This document shows positions 54,132 to 62,883 of a stretch of 64,000 nucleotides of DNA, piece after piece. The notes beneath the pieces were generated by a model. It worked only from the letters and a program-made list of their open reading frames with translations, made no database searches and was not told the DNA's origin. Positions within the stretch are counted from its first letter, which is position 1. The number at the start of each line of letters is the position of its first letter. This stretch comes from Streptomyces sp. HNM0575 (lineage in GTDB: Bacteria; Actinomycetota; Actinomycetes; Streptomycetales; Streptomycetaceae). The position numbers and the translations under genes were made by a program. The stretch spans positions 372,001-436,000 of the forward strand of contig NZ_JAASAG010000002.1 in the NCBI RefSeq assembly GCF_012726265.1. Reading direction: 5' to 3'.

Positions 54132-56477
54132 TCACCCCTCCCCCTCCTGCGCGGCGCCCGCGTCGCCGCTGATGCTGAAGGGGAGCTTCCCGGCGCCGGG
54201 GAAGAGGACGGGCGCGGACAGGCCCACGTCCGCCTTCCACAGGTGGCCTTCGAGGTTGCAGCTGACGTCCGAACCGTCACGCCACTCCGCGGGCAGATGC
54301 TTCGTCGCAGCGGACTCGCAGGCGCCCTGAGCGTCGCCCGAGGAGGCCGCAGCGGTCGCCGCCCGCGCCGCCTCGTCGGCCGCGTTGCCCGCGAGCGAGA
54401 ACGTGTAGCCGACGAGTACGCACTGCCACAGCACCGCCAGCACGGCCAGGATGACCGGCGCCATACCCGCGAACTCCACGGTGACGGCGCCCTTTTCGCC
54501 CCAGACGCTGGTCTCGCCCTCGTCGTCGTCGATGTCGTCGTCGTCGAGCGGCGGCCGTACGGGGCGGCCCCCTGCCACGCGTCCGATGTCGGGTCCCACC
54601 GGCGCCACCCTCGTACGGGTGTGGAAGGGCGCGGCGCTGTTCGGCTCCTGCGGCGCGCGGTGGTCGCGGTACTCGGGGGGCGTCCGCTCGTCGTGCGAGG
54701 TGCCGAGCGTACGGCCCGACGCGCCCGGAGGCAGCGCCTGCCGTCCCTCGGCGCCCGGGTCGCCCTGCCGTGGCCCGGGAGCCTGCCCGGCGCCGCCACG
54801 GCCCGCGAGACCGGAGAGACCCGAGAGTCCGGACTGCCCGGCGGCACCGGGCTGTTGGCCCGTCTGACCCTGCTGGCCCGCCTGGCCCTGCTGTCCGGGC
54901 TGTCCCTGCTGCCCCTGCTGTGCGGCGCCCTGCGCACCCGGCCCGTGCAGCCCCGGCCCGTGCGGTCCCGGGCCGTGCAGCCCCGGGCCGTGCGTGCCCT
55001 GGCTCCCCTGACCGGCCGCCTGCCCCGGCTGCCCTGTCTGCGGCGTCTGCCCCGGCTCACCGGACCGGCCGGTACCGCCCGCCCGTCCGCCGGCGGCAGC
55101 CTGCCCCGGCTGCCCCGGCTGCTGCCCCGGCTGCTGCCCCTGCGTGCCCGCCGAGGATCCCGGCGGCAGGGCGCGCCCGGCGGCGGAGCCGGAGACCGTG
55201 GGCGGCAGCACCTGCTTGGGCTGCCCGGACCCCCCGAGCCCCTTCGTGCCCTTGACGCCCCGCACGCCGCCGCCCTTGCCGTGCCTGCCGCCGCCCTGCG
55301 CCTCGGCCGCCGTGACGAGTCCCAGCTCTCCGGCGAAGGCCCAAAGCGCCTGTCTGACGGAGCTCTTGGCCTCCAGGTCCTGGATGCGCCCGGCGTCCAC
55401 GGCGCTCTGAAGTTCCTTGTAGTTGGCGGGGATCGTCGTCCCGGCCACCGGCGTCCCGACGATGCGGGCGATCAGCGCCGGCTGGATCTCCGTGAAGCGC
55501 GACGTGCGGTTGACGAGGGTGACGGTCTCCTCCGCCTTGCGGATCTGGAGCCTGTCCCACATCCGCACCATGCGCTTGGCGGCCCGTACGGCCACCACGT
55601 CCGGCGTCGTCACGAGCACCGCGCTGTCGGAGGTCTCGATCGCCGCGGCGTTGGCCGCGTTGAGCTGGGTGCCGCAGTCGATCACGACGATGTCGTAACG
55701 CGCCCTGATCGCCCCGATGATCTGCCGTGCCGCACGGTCGTCGACCTCCTCGCCGCGCTCGCCCTCGCCCGGCGCCAGCAGCAGCCCGAGTCCCGACTCG
55801 TGTGCGAAGACCGCGTCCTGGAGCACACGCGCGGAGATGTCCGAGATGCCGGCGAGGTCGGCCGCCGAGCGCCGGAACTGCACATCCAGGTACGAGGCCA
55901 CGTCGCCGGACTGGAGGTCCATGTCCACCAGGGCGGTGCCGCGTCCCGACGCCTGTGCCGCCAGGGCGAGTTGGACGGCGGCGAGCGTCGTGCCCACGCC
56001 GCCCTTGGCGCCCGTGACGGCGACGACGGTGCCCCCGGGGCCGACGGGCTCGTCCGGCATGCCGCCGAGGTGCTTCCGTACGCCCACGGCCCACGAGGCG
56101 GCGGCCCCCACCCGCGCGGCCAGGTCGTCGTAGCTGAGGGGAAGCCCCAGCACACCGCGCGCGCCGGCGTCCATCGCCGCCGAGTACAGCGGCTGGCTGG
56201 TGTCACGGGTGATGAGGACGACGCCGACCGCGGGGAAGCGCAGTGCGATCTCGCGGATCAGCTCCAGCGCGGGAAGCGGCCGGATGAGCTCGTGGACGAG
56301 CACGACCTCGGGCAGGTCCGCGACGGTCCCCTCCGCCAACCGCCCGAGCGAGTCGAGCAGTTGGGTGGAGTCGACGGCGGGCGCCACCGGCTCGCTGTCG
56401 GGAAGCTGGCTGAGCAGGCCGACGACCGACCTGGCGGCTTCCGGGTCGCTGACGGCTGGCTGAATGCGGGTGACCAT
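54132..56477 (-). CDS. CpaE/TadZ ATPase fused to a TadE-like pseudopilin
   Basis: A 781-residue single frame. Residues about 58-125 are a receiver-like TadZ domain; about 148-395 form a MinD/ParA-type ATPase with deviant Walker A KGGVGTT (158-164), DIVVIDCGTQLNAANAAAI and a Walker B-like VDMDLQSGDV. Residues 395-640 are a Gly/Gln/Pro-rich linker (repeats of GQQGQ, GPGLHGPG). Then comes GEKGAVTVEFAG with G663/A664 and Glu668 at +5, i.e. the prepilin peptidase motif, a membrane segment and a TadE fold. TadE is normally separate. A GTG at 54599 with GAGGG upstream could start the pseudopilin alone. ATG 56477. Confidence 0.9.
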   Translation of the reverse strand: MVTRIQPAVSDPEAARSVVGLLSQLPDSEPVAPAVDSTQLLDSLGRLAEGTVADLPEVVLVHELIRPLPALELIREIALRFPAVGVVLITRDTSQPLYSAAMDAGARGVLGLPLSYDDLAARVGAAASWAVGVRKHLGGMPDEPVGPGGTVVAVTGAKGGVGTTLAAVQLALAAQASGRGTALVDMDLQSGDVASYLDVQFRRSAADLAGISDISARVLQDAVFAHESGLGLLLAPGEGERGEEVDDRAARQIIGAIRARYDIVVIDCGTQLNAANAAAIETSDSAVLVTTPDVVAVRAAKRMVRMWDRLQIRKAEETVTLVNRTSRFTEIQPALIARIVGTPVAGTTIPANYKELQSAVDAGRIQDLEAKSSVRQALWAFAGELGLVTAAEAQGGGRHGKGGGVRGVKGTKGLGGSGQPKQVLPPTVSGSAAGRALPPGSSAGTQGQQPGQQPGQPGQAAAGGRAGGTGRSGEPGQTPQTGQPGQAAGQGSQGTHGPGLHGPGPHGPGLHGPGAQGAAQQGQQGQPGQQGQAGQQGQTGQQPGAAGQSGLSGLSGLAGRGGAGQAPGPRQGDPGAEGRQALPPGASGRTLGTSHDERTPPEYRDHRAPQEPNSAAPFHTRTRVAPVGPDIGRVAGGRPVRPPLDDDDIDDDEGETSVWGEKGAVTVEFAGMAPVILAVLAVLWQCVLVGYTFSLAGNAADEAARAATAAASSGDAQGACESAATKHLPAEWRDGSDVSCNLEGHLWKADVGLSAPVLFPGAGKLPFSISGDAGAAQEGEG

Positions 56478-56492
56478 CGGCTGATTCCTGCC

Positions 56493-57224
56493 TCACTCGT
56501 CCCCGGTGAGCGTGTACGTACGGTCGCTCTGGGGGATGTCGTTGCCGTCGCCGGGCGCCACGAGGGCGAGCCGCACGTGCTCCGCGAAGGACTCCGCGTA
56601 CGCGACGCGCTGCGCGTCCGCGGTGGAGAGGGCGAAGGTGATGGGGACGCCGTCGCGCTCCAGCTGGCGGGTGCGCTGGTCCTCGTCGGCGCTGTCCTTG
56701 AACGGGGTGAGCTTCCCGACGTCGATGACCTCCGCGTCGCTGACGATGACCTTCGACTGGTTGGGGGCCTTGCCCTTGCCGGCCGACTGCTGCTCGCCCT
56801 CGAAGGTGGCGTAGATGTTGACCTTGCTGCCCGGGTCGATCTTCCCGGCGACACCCGTCTCGGCGTCGATCATGATGGCGATCTCCTGCTGTCCCGCCTT
56901 GAGTTCGGGCCGGTCGGAGACCATGTCGCTCTGGAGGAGCGATCCTTTGCGGAGCTTGCTGGCGGCGACCTTGTCGCGCAGCTCGCCGAGATCGGTGACG
57001 GCGGTGTCCGGCAGCCAGCGCTTCGGCACCGACACCTTCTCGAACTGCCCCTCGTCCAGGGACTTGTAGGCCGGGACGTCCGCCTTGAGCTTGTACGCCG
57101 TCTTCTCGGGGCCGACCTTCGACTCCACGTCACGTATGAGCGCCAGCACGCCCCCGAACGCCGCCAGGGCGCACAGGACGGAGACGACCAGCAGGATGAC
57201 GCCACGGCGCTGGCGTGAATTCAT
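56493..57224 (-). CDS. cpaB: Tad pilus assembly protein CpaB (SAF domain)
   Basis: A 243-residue protein with one N-terminal membrane segment (GVILLVVSVLCALAAFGGVLALI) and a SAF-like domain from about 42 to 110 (VPAYKSLDEGQFEKVSVPKRWLP, GSLLQSDMV), then the beta-rich RcpC region with IAIMIDAETGVAGKIDPGSKVNIYA. It is thought to support pilus exit or processing. ATG 57224; the zinc-ribbon protein ends three bases upstream, so the operon continues. Confidence 0.9.
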   Translation of the reverse strand: MNSRQRRGVILLVVSVLCALAAFGGVLALIRDVESKVGPEKTAYKLKADVPAYKSLDEGQFEKVSVPKRWLPDTAVTDLGELRDKVAASKLRKGSLLQSDMVSDRPELKAGQQEIAIMIDAETGVAGKIDPGSKVNIYATFEGEQQSAGKGKAPNQSKVIVSDAEVIDVGKLTPFKDSADEDQRTRQLERDGVPITFALSTADAQRVAYAESFAEHVRLALVAPGDGNDIPQSDRTYTLTGDE

Positions 57225-57227
57225 GGA

Positions 57228-58388
57228 CTACAGACCTCGGGGATCGGCGACGACGGCGTGACGGGATTGCGAATCGGAGCGTTCGGCGGCTGCGGTGTGC
57301 TTCTGCTTGAGGAACGCGGCGAGTCCGGCCCCTCCCCTGCCGGGGATGCCGCCACGGCGACCGCCGCCCTCGCGGGCGGCACCCGGACCGGAGCCCGGAC
57401 CCGAGCCGCCGCCGGATCCGGTGCGGGAAGCCGGACGGGCCGGGGCCGGGCGGGCCGCGGCCGTACCGCGCCCTCCGTGCCCGTGTGGGGCGGGCGCGGC
57501 GCAGAACGCGCAGCGGTCCCCGATGAGTTCGAGCCCGCACCAGTGGCACTCGTCCCGCCGCACGGACGACACCAGCCGGTAGAGCACCGAGACGTCGGGG
57601 ATCGCGGCGGCGAACTCGATGAGCCTGCCCGTCCCCCACCAGCGGGCCGACTCGTCGGGCAGATATGTCTCGTGGACCCCGCCGACCTGCCACTGCGGGG
57701 CCAGCGACGAGGACACCCAGTCGGAGTTCAACTGACCGTGCGCGACGGTGAGATGCGTGGGGAACTGCGGACCGGTGAGGGTCGCCCGGATCGCGGCGCC
57801 CGCTCCCGGAGCGCCGTGCGCGCCTCCGCCGCCTCCTCCGCTCCCACCACTCCCGCCGCCGTTCCCGCTGCTGCCGCCGCCGTCCGTACGCACCAGTTGC
57901 GGCGTCGGCGCGGCCAGCACGGCGAACTGTGCCCTGGGATTCCAGGACTTGGCGTTCGCGGTGAGGGAGACCGGCACGTGGTCGAGCTTCGCCACCGAAT
58001 TCAGCTGCGCACCCGCGTAGATGTAGTGCGCCAGCAGCCGTACGGACGCGCCGAGCACTCCCGGGCTGAACTCGCACCGCGAGAGCTGCCTCAACTGCCG
58101 TACCAGCACGGCCGTTCCGAGCGGCGGCAGCGACGTCGGCATCAGCGCGATCCGGTCGGTCTCCAGTACGGAGCGGATCGCGTGCAGCCTGTGCAGAAAG
58201 GTCTTGCCCAGCGTCGTGGGATGGACGACGACGAGATGTCCGTGCTGCTCGATCAGCCGCTGCGTCTGTGCGAGCGCCACGTCGAAGGGCTGCTCGTCCG
58301 GCGGCTGGAAGACGTGCGCACGCGGGGTGTTCCGGTCGGGCGGCGGCAGCATGTGACCGTGGCTGGTGACTGCTATCGCAGTGGTCAT
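57228..58388 (-). CDS. Conserved-type zinc-ribbon protein at the head of the Tad locus
   Basis: A 386-residue protein without membrane segments that I cannot place in a named family. The first 150 residues are ordered-looking (VALAQTQRLIEQHGHLVVVHPTTLGKTFLHRL); a Gly/Ser-rich linker (about 170-195) and a beta-rich part (THLTVAHGQLNSDWVSSSLAPQW) follow. CHWCGLELIGDRCAFC (about 278-293) is a Cys4 zinc ribbon. The last 90 residues are Gly/Ala/Arg-rich. It is the first gene of the locus, three bases before cpaB, so it probably belongs to the pilus system; its job is unknown. Confidence 0.75.
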   Translation of the reverse strand: MTTAIAVTSHGHMLPPPDRNTPRAHVFQPPDEQPFDVALAQTQRLIEQHGHLVVVHPTTLGKTFLHRLHAIRSVLETDRIALMPTSLPPLGTAVLVRQLRQLSRCEFSPGVLGASVRLLAHYIYAGAQLNSVAKLDHVPVSLTANAKSWNPRAQFAVLAAPTPQLVRTDGGGSSGNGGGSGGSGGGGGGAHGAPGAGAAIRATLTGPQFPTHLTVAHGQLNSDWVSSSLAPQWQVGGVHETYLPDESARWWGTGRLIEFAAAIPDVSVLYRLVSSVRRDECHWCGLELIGDRCAFCAAPAPHGHGGRGTAAARPAPARPASRTGSGGGSGPGSGPGAAREGGGRRGGIPGRGGAGLAAFLKQKHTAAAERSDSQSRHAVVADPRGL

Positions 58389-58576
58389 CCCGCCCCCGAG
58401 CTCCCGGTCGGGCCCAAGGCCCGAGAACTAGCGCCAAGTTGATCTGACGACATCACACCTTACGGGCGGAGACCCTGCCTCGGAACAGCTCGGCCCCGGC
58501 CGCTGTCCCTGCCATACCCCGCCCCGTCCGCGGGTCAATCCGCTCAGGCGAGCGGTACTCACATCGCTACAAGGAG

Positions 58577-58604
58577 CGGGCCGGGGCGGTCCGCCGCCCC
58601 GGCC
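58577..58604 (-). terminator. Terminator of the Nramp-like gene
   Basis: GGGCCGGGGCGG, TCCG, CCGCCCCGGCCC: a perfect 12-bp stem with a UNCG-like tetraloop, about 30 bases past the stop codon. Confidence 0.85.
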
Positions 58605-58632
58605 CCGCGAACCCGCCGCGGCGCGGGCGCTC

Positions 58633-60105
58633 CTACCAGGGAATCTCCCTCACCTGCTGCACGCACAGCACGACGAAGAGCATCCCGGAGACGAAGAGCA
58701 TCACGTTGCTCACGATTCCGTTGCGCCATTCCCTGGGCGTACGGCCGGAGTTGAGCAGCCACAGCAGGGTGAGCGCGAGGAACGGCATGAAGAACGCGCC
58801 GAGCACGCCGTAGGCGACGACGAGCGCGAAGGGCTGGTCCAGCCACAGCAGCGTCATCGGCGGGAAGGTCAGCCACAGCAGGTACGCGCGGAACGGCAGC
58901 GAGCGCTCGCGCTGTCCGCCGGCCACGGCCTGCACGGCGTCCTGGTCGCCGCCGGCGCCTTCGCCTTCTCCGGCACCGGCACCTTCCGCGGCACCGGGTG
59001 CACCGCCCGCACCGACCGCTCCCTGCGCCCCGCGTGCGGCGCGCAGCCGCTCGACGAAGTCGGCGAACATCAGGCTGACGCCCTGCCACACGCCGATCAG
59101 CGAGGTGAAGGACGTCGCGAAGAAGCCCACGAGGAAGAGCGTGGAGGTGAAGGCGCCGAAGCGTGCCTCCAGCACCTTGTCGAGGTCGGAGAGTCCCGAG
59201 TCGCCCTCGGCGATCGCGATGTTCGTGGAGTGCAGCAGCTCCGCGCCGACGATCAGCATCGCCACGACGAAGATGCCCGTGGTGACGTAGGCGACGCGGT
59301 TGTCGAGCCGCATCATCTTCATCCAGCTGCTGTCGGTCCAGCCCTTGGCGTTCACCCAGTACCCGTACGCGGCCATCGTGATGGTGCCGCCGACGCCGCC
59401 GATGAGGCCGAGCGTGTAGATGACCGATCCGTCCGGCAGGACCGGCACCAGTCCCGCGAAGCTCGCCCCGATGTCCGGCGAGACGAGGACCGCGACGTAC
59501 ACCACGACGACGAACATGATGCCGACCATCACCGTCATGACCTTCTCGAAGACGGCGTAGCGGTTGAACCAGACGAAGACGAGACCCACCAGGCCGGTGA
59601 TGATCGCCCAGCCCTTGAGGTCGAGGACGCCGGGGAAGAGGGCTTCGAGGGGCAGCCCCGAGGAGGACATCGCGGTGCCCCCGTAGACGAAGCCCCAGAC
59701 GACGACGTAGACGGCGAAGTAGACGGTGGTCCAGGGGCCGAGGGAACGCCAGCCGTCGAAGATCGTGCGGCCGGTGGCCAGATGCCAGCGCCCGGTCGCC
59801 TCGGCGAGCGCGATCTTGACGATGCAGCCGATGACGGCGGCCCACATCAGGGTGTATCCGTACTTGCTGCCCGCGATCAGCGTGGCCACCAGGTCGCCGG
59901 CGCCGACGCCGGTCGCGGCCACGACGATGCCCGGGCCGATGAGTTTCCAGCTGGCCTTGCGTACGGGCGGAGCCGCCGGCGCCTGCGAACTCCCCGTGTC
60001 CGACGGGCCGTTCGCACCGTCCGGTCCGGCCGGCCCGGACGGGGTGCCCGGACCGCCCGGAGTGGCGGCGGAATCCCCGCTCTGCCTGCTGTCCTCGGTT
60101 GCCAT
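58633..60105 (-). CDS. Nramp-family transporter with divergent ion-binding motifs
   Basis: A 490-residue membrane protein with about 11 segments. The N-terminal 48 residues are Gly/Pro-rich. Segment 1 reads GPGIVVAATGVGAGD, without the canonical Asp-Pro-Gly-Asn; the sixth segment has MAAYGYWVNAKGW where Nramp metal carriers have Met-Pro-His. Those residues bind Mn2+ or Fe2+ in the classic family, so the substrate here is probably different. A loop (about 365-400) is Gly/Ala/Glu-rich and low complexity. Divergent from the chitinase gene. ATG 60105. Confidence 0.88.
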   Translation of the reverse strand: MATEDSRQSGDSAATPGGPGTPSGPAGPDGANGPSDTGSSQAPAAPPVRKASWKLIGPGIVVAATGVGAGDLVATLIAGSKYGYTLMWAAVIGCIVKIALAEATGRWHLATGRTIFDGWRSLGPWTTVYFAVYVVVWGFVYGGTAMSSSGLPLEALFPGVLDLKGWAIITGLVGLVFVWFNRYAVFEKVMTVMVGIMFVVVVYVAVLVSPDIGASFAGLVPVLPDGSVIYTLGLIGGVGGTITMAAYGYWVNAKGWTDSSWMKMMRLDNRVAYVTTGIFVVAMLIVGAELLHSTNIAIAEGDSGLSDLDKVLEARFGAFTSTLFLVGFFATSFTSLIGVWQGVSLMFADFVERLRAARGAQGAVGAGGAPGAAEGAGAGEGEGAGGDQDAVQAVAGGQRERSLPFRAYLLWLTFPPMTLLWLDQPFALVVAYGVLGAFFMPFLALTLLWLLNSGRTPREWRNGIVSNVMLFVSGMLFVVLCVQQVREIPW

Positions 60106-60209
60106 CTCTGACCGCCTTTGCGCTCGTCCCCTCGGAAAGAGGTCCTGCTCCGGCGCATCCAATCCCCGACAGACGATCAATACAAGGCCCCGTACGACCG
60201 CCGAAGGCC

Positions 60210-60238
60210 TTGACAACTCAATTGGTCTGGACCATCTT
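60210..60238 (+). promoter_or_regulatory. Chitinase promoter with DasR-type operator
   Basis: TTGACA at 60210-60215 is a good -35; the -10 is near 60233-60238 (CATCTT, weak). The spacer carries ATTGGTCTGGACCATC: TGGTCTGGACCA at 60223-60234 matches the DasR-responsive element (TGGTCTAGACCA) with one change. N-acetylglucosamine-6-P binding by DasR would relieve it. Confidence 0.8.
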
Positions 60239-60315
60239 GTCAGCGAAGCGCAGGGCCCCGCGCACCACACCGAGCACCGTTCCTCCCCCCATCTCCCCCC
60301 ACCCCGGAGGCAGTT

Positions 60316-61377
60316 GTGGCACGCGCAAGTTTCCTGTCCCACTCGCTGACGCGGCCGCGCGTACTCGCCGCGTTCACAGCGGCGGCACTGGCGGTCGGCG
60401 GCATCGTCACGGTCGGCACCGCCAACGCCGGTCCCGCGGACGGCGCCAAGCCGGCCACCGCGAAGAAGGCGAGCAGCCCCGTGGTGGGCGCCTCCGAGGT
60501 CCCCGCGCACGCCGTGACCGGCTACTGGCAGAACTTCGACAACGGCGCGAAGACCCAGAAGCTCTCCGACGTCCCGAAGGACTACGACATCGTCGCGGTC
60601 GCCTTCGCCGACGCCACCGGCACCGCCGGCGCGGTCGACTTCAAGTTGGACCCGGCCACGGGCTACAGCTCCGCGGACGACTTCAAGGCCGACGTCAAGG
60701 CCCTGCACGACGCGGGCAGGTCGGTCGTCGTGTCGGTGGGCGGCGAGAAGGGCTCGGTCAGCGTCGCCGACGACGCCTCCGCCGACGCCTTCTCCAAGAG
60801 CATCGTCAAGCTCATGGACGAGTACGGCTTCGACGGGGTCGACATCGACCTGGAGAACGGCGTCAACTCGACGTACATGACGAAGGCGCTCGACGCGATC
60901 CACAGTGAGAAGAAGGACGTCGTGGTGACGATGGCCCCGCAGACCATCGACATGCAGTCCAAGTCGACCGAGTACTTCAAGACCGCGCTGGCGATCAAGG
61001 ACTATCTGACGGTCGTCAACATGCAGTACTACAACAGCGGTTCGATGAACGGCTGCGACGGCAAGACCTACGCCCAGGGCAGCGTCGACTTCCTGACGGG
61101 CCTCGCCTGCGTGCAGCTCGAAGGCGGGCTCGACCCGTCGCAGGTCGGCATCGGCACCCCCGCGTCCTCGAAGGCCGCCGGATCCGGCTACGTCGAGCCC
61201 AAGGTGGTGACGGACGCCCTGGACTGCCTGTCCAAGGGCGAGAACTGCGGAAGCTACAAGCCGGAGAAGAAGTACGCCGGGATCCGCGGCGCCATGACCT
61301 GGTCGACCAACTGGGACGCGTCCAACGGCAACGGCTGGTCCGGCACGGTCGGCCCGCACGTGCACAAGCTGCCGTAA
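60316..61377 (+). CDS. Secreted GH18 chitinase
   Basis: A 353-residue exported glycoside hydrolase. A signal peptide (residues about 1-38, RPRVLAAFTAAALAVGGIVTVGTANA) is followed by a short Lys/Ala linker and the GH18 TIM barrel with HAVTGYWQNFDNG at strand 1 and the catalytic DGVDIDLENG (Asp/Asp/Glu of DxxDxDxE) near residue 175. The C-terminus has WSTNWDAS. It has no chitin-binding module. GTG 60316 follows GGAGG. The DasR-type element upstream links it to chitin-derived sugar control. Confidence 0.94.
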   Translation: MARASFLSHSLTRPRVLAAFTAAALAVGGIVTVGTANAGPADGAKPATAKKASSPVVGASEVPAHAVTGYWQNFDNGAKTQKLSDVPKDYDIVAVAFADATGTAGAVDFKLDPATGYSSADDFKADVKALHDAGRSVVVSVGGEKGSVSVADDASADAFSKSIVKLMDEYGFDGVDIDLENGVNSTYMTKALDAIHSEKKDVVVTMAPQTIDMQSKSTEYFKTALAIKDYLTVVNMQYYNSGSMNGCDGKTYAQGSVDFLTGLACVQLEGGLDPSQVGIGTPASSKAAGSGYVEPKVVTDALDCLSKGENCGSYKPEKKYAGIRGAMTWSTNWDASNGNGWSGTVGPHVHKLP

Positions 61378-61708
61378 CCGCGCGGCGCGCGGCGCGCGGC
61401 CCCTGTCGCCGCGCCCGCCGGCTGCCCGCCGGAGCCGCCACGGCTCCTCCCCGACTGCTGCGGGGTGTCCCCCACCTCCCCGTACGCACGCGACGCCCCC
61501 CGGACTCACCGTCCGGGGGGCGTCGCCCGTTCTGGGCCGGGTGCCGGATTCACCGCCGTCCGGCGCCGTGGTGCCGCCGCACCACGCCGCCGGACGGCAG
61601 CTGCCGGGCTCCGTACTGCGGCCCGACGCCTGGGCCGGTGCCCCGGGGCATCCCTTCGCCACGGCGGCGGCCGGCCACGACTGCGAGGGTCCGGCCGCCG
61701 GGCGCGGC
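61378..61708. other. Convergent intergenic region, chitinase to protease
   Basis: 331 bases between convergent genes. It contains a 16-bp perfect terminator (61490-61526) and otherwise Gly/Pro-like GC-rich sequence. No gene. Confidence 0.55.
61490..61526. terminator. Very stable terminator between chitinase and protease genes
   Basis: GCGACGCCCCCCGGAC, TCACC, GTCCGGGGGGCGTCGC: a perfect 16-bp stem, the longest in the window. It is about 115 bases past the chitinase stop and 180 bases from the protease stop, so it can serve both. Confidence 0.9.
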
Positions 61709-62605
61709 CTACGGCTTCGGCAGCTTGCAGTCCGCCAGGCTCAGGTCGACCTTGTTGCCCGCGGCGATGCAGCTGGTGAGGGTGTGGGTCTGCTGCCCGT
61801 ACGCGATCCCCTCGTGGACGGTGACCTTGCCGTCCTTGTCCACCTCACACGGGTTGTTGAGGGTGCACTTCTCGCCGTCCTCGTTACGGGTGTTGTTGAT
61901 CCCGAGGATCTTGCCGGAGGAGTCGTCGATTATCGGGGAGCCCGAAGTGCCGCCCTTGGTCTCGCACTCCTTCGTGTAACGGATGGAGTCCTTCATCTTC
62001 CAGCCGTCCTCGCGCAGTTCGGGCACGAAGCCGTCGACCGAGCAGCTGTAGGTCTCCTTCCAGTAGCCGGAGACGACGGTCATGGCGGTGCCCTCCTTGG
62101 GGTGCGCCGCCTGGACCTCGAGCGGGTCGATCTTCGTCTTCGACTTGATCTCCTCGTATGTGGAGTCGAGTTCGTAGAGCGTGACGTCGGTGTCCGTCAT
62201 CGTCCCGTAGGCGATCTTCTTGGACGTGAGCTTGCCCGCGTCGTCGCCCTTGGCGTCGAGCAGGGTCATGTCGCGCTTCACGTTCTCGTCGACGATGACC
62301 TGGCCGGGCTCGGGCATGCCCGCCTCGCGGCAGTGGCCGTTGGTGAGCACCAGGGCCGGGTCGGACGCCTTGGAGTCGGGCATCTTCACAAGTGAGCCCG
62401 AACAGTTGCTGAGCGCGACCGTGCCCGCGAAGTCGGGTGCGGCCTTCTTGGCATGGGCCTTGGCCTCCGCCTTCGCGTCTGCCTTCGCTTCCGCCTTGGC
62501 CTTGGCGTCGGGGGCCTGGGCGGTGGCGGGGGACACGACGACCCCGGCGGCTGCGGCGGCTCCGAAGAAGCCGGCGGCCAGGGTGATCACGAGAGGTCGT
62601 TTCAT
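61709..62605 (-). CDS. Secreted trypsin-like serine protease
   Basis: A 298-residue exported S1 peptidase. A signal peptide (about residues 1-30, KRPLVITLAAGFFGAAAAAGVV) and an Ala/Lys-rich propeptide-like stretch (31-55, repeats of AKAEAKAD) precede the protease domain: His in TNGHC, Asp in TDTDVTLYEL, Ser in GGTSGSPI. Cysteines are placed as in secreted proteases. ATG 62605 has GGAGAGGAA upstream. Substrate not predicted; the gene is likely secreted by Sec. It stands alone between terminators. Confidence 0.9.
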   Translation of the reverse strand: MKRPLVITLAAGFFGAAAAAGVVVSPATAQAPDAKAKAEAKADAKAEAKAHAKKAAPDFAGTVALSNCSGSLVKMPDSKASDPALVLTNGHCREAGMPEPGQVIVDENVKRDMTLLDAKGDDAGKLTSKKIAYGTMTDTDVTLYELDSTYEEIKSKTKIDPLEVQAAHPKEGTAMTVVSGYWKETYSCSVDGFVPELREDGWKMKDSIRYTKECETKGGTSGSPIIDDSSGKILGINNTRNEDGEKCTLNNPCEVDKDGKVTVHEGIAYGQQTHTLTSCIAAGNKVDLSLADCKLPKP

Positions 62606-62821
62606 GGTGGGGGGTTTCCTCTCCTTCACCGAATCCTGTTGCGGTGATTCATTGGGGGTGACGCCGTGCATTCTTGGTGCAGATGCGGCACCCCCACAAG
62701 ACCCCAACGGCGCCCCCAGAAACGGAAGATGGCCTTCCGAGCGGGCACGGCGGAACGCACCCCCACACGGGCCCGTACGCGGAACGCTCCCGGCGCGGGC
62801 CGATACGACGACGGCGCCTCC

Positions 62822-62868
62822 CCGGCGGCGAACCGCCGGAGAGGCGCCGGAGAGGCGCCGGAGAGGCG
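62822..62868 (-). terminator. Hairpin and 11-bp repeats after the GntP-like gene
   Basis: CCGGCGG, CGAA, CCGCCGG is a perfect 7-bp hairpin at 62822-62839, about 45 bases past the stop. Three copies of CCGGAGAGGCG follow head to tail (62836, 62847, 62858), overlapping it. Confidence 0.65.
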
Positions 62869-62883
62869 CCGGGCCCCGCCTTC

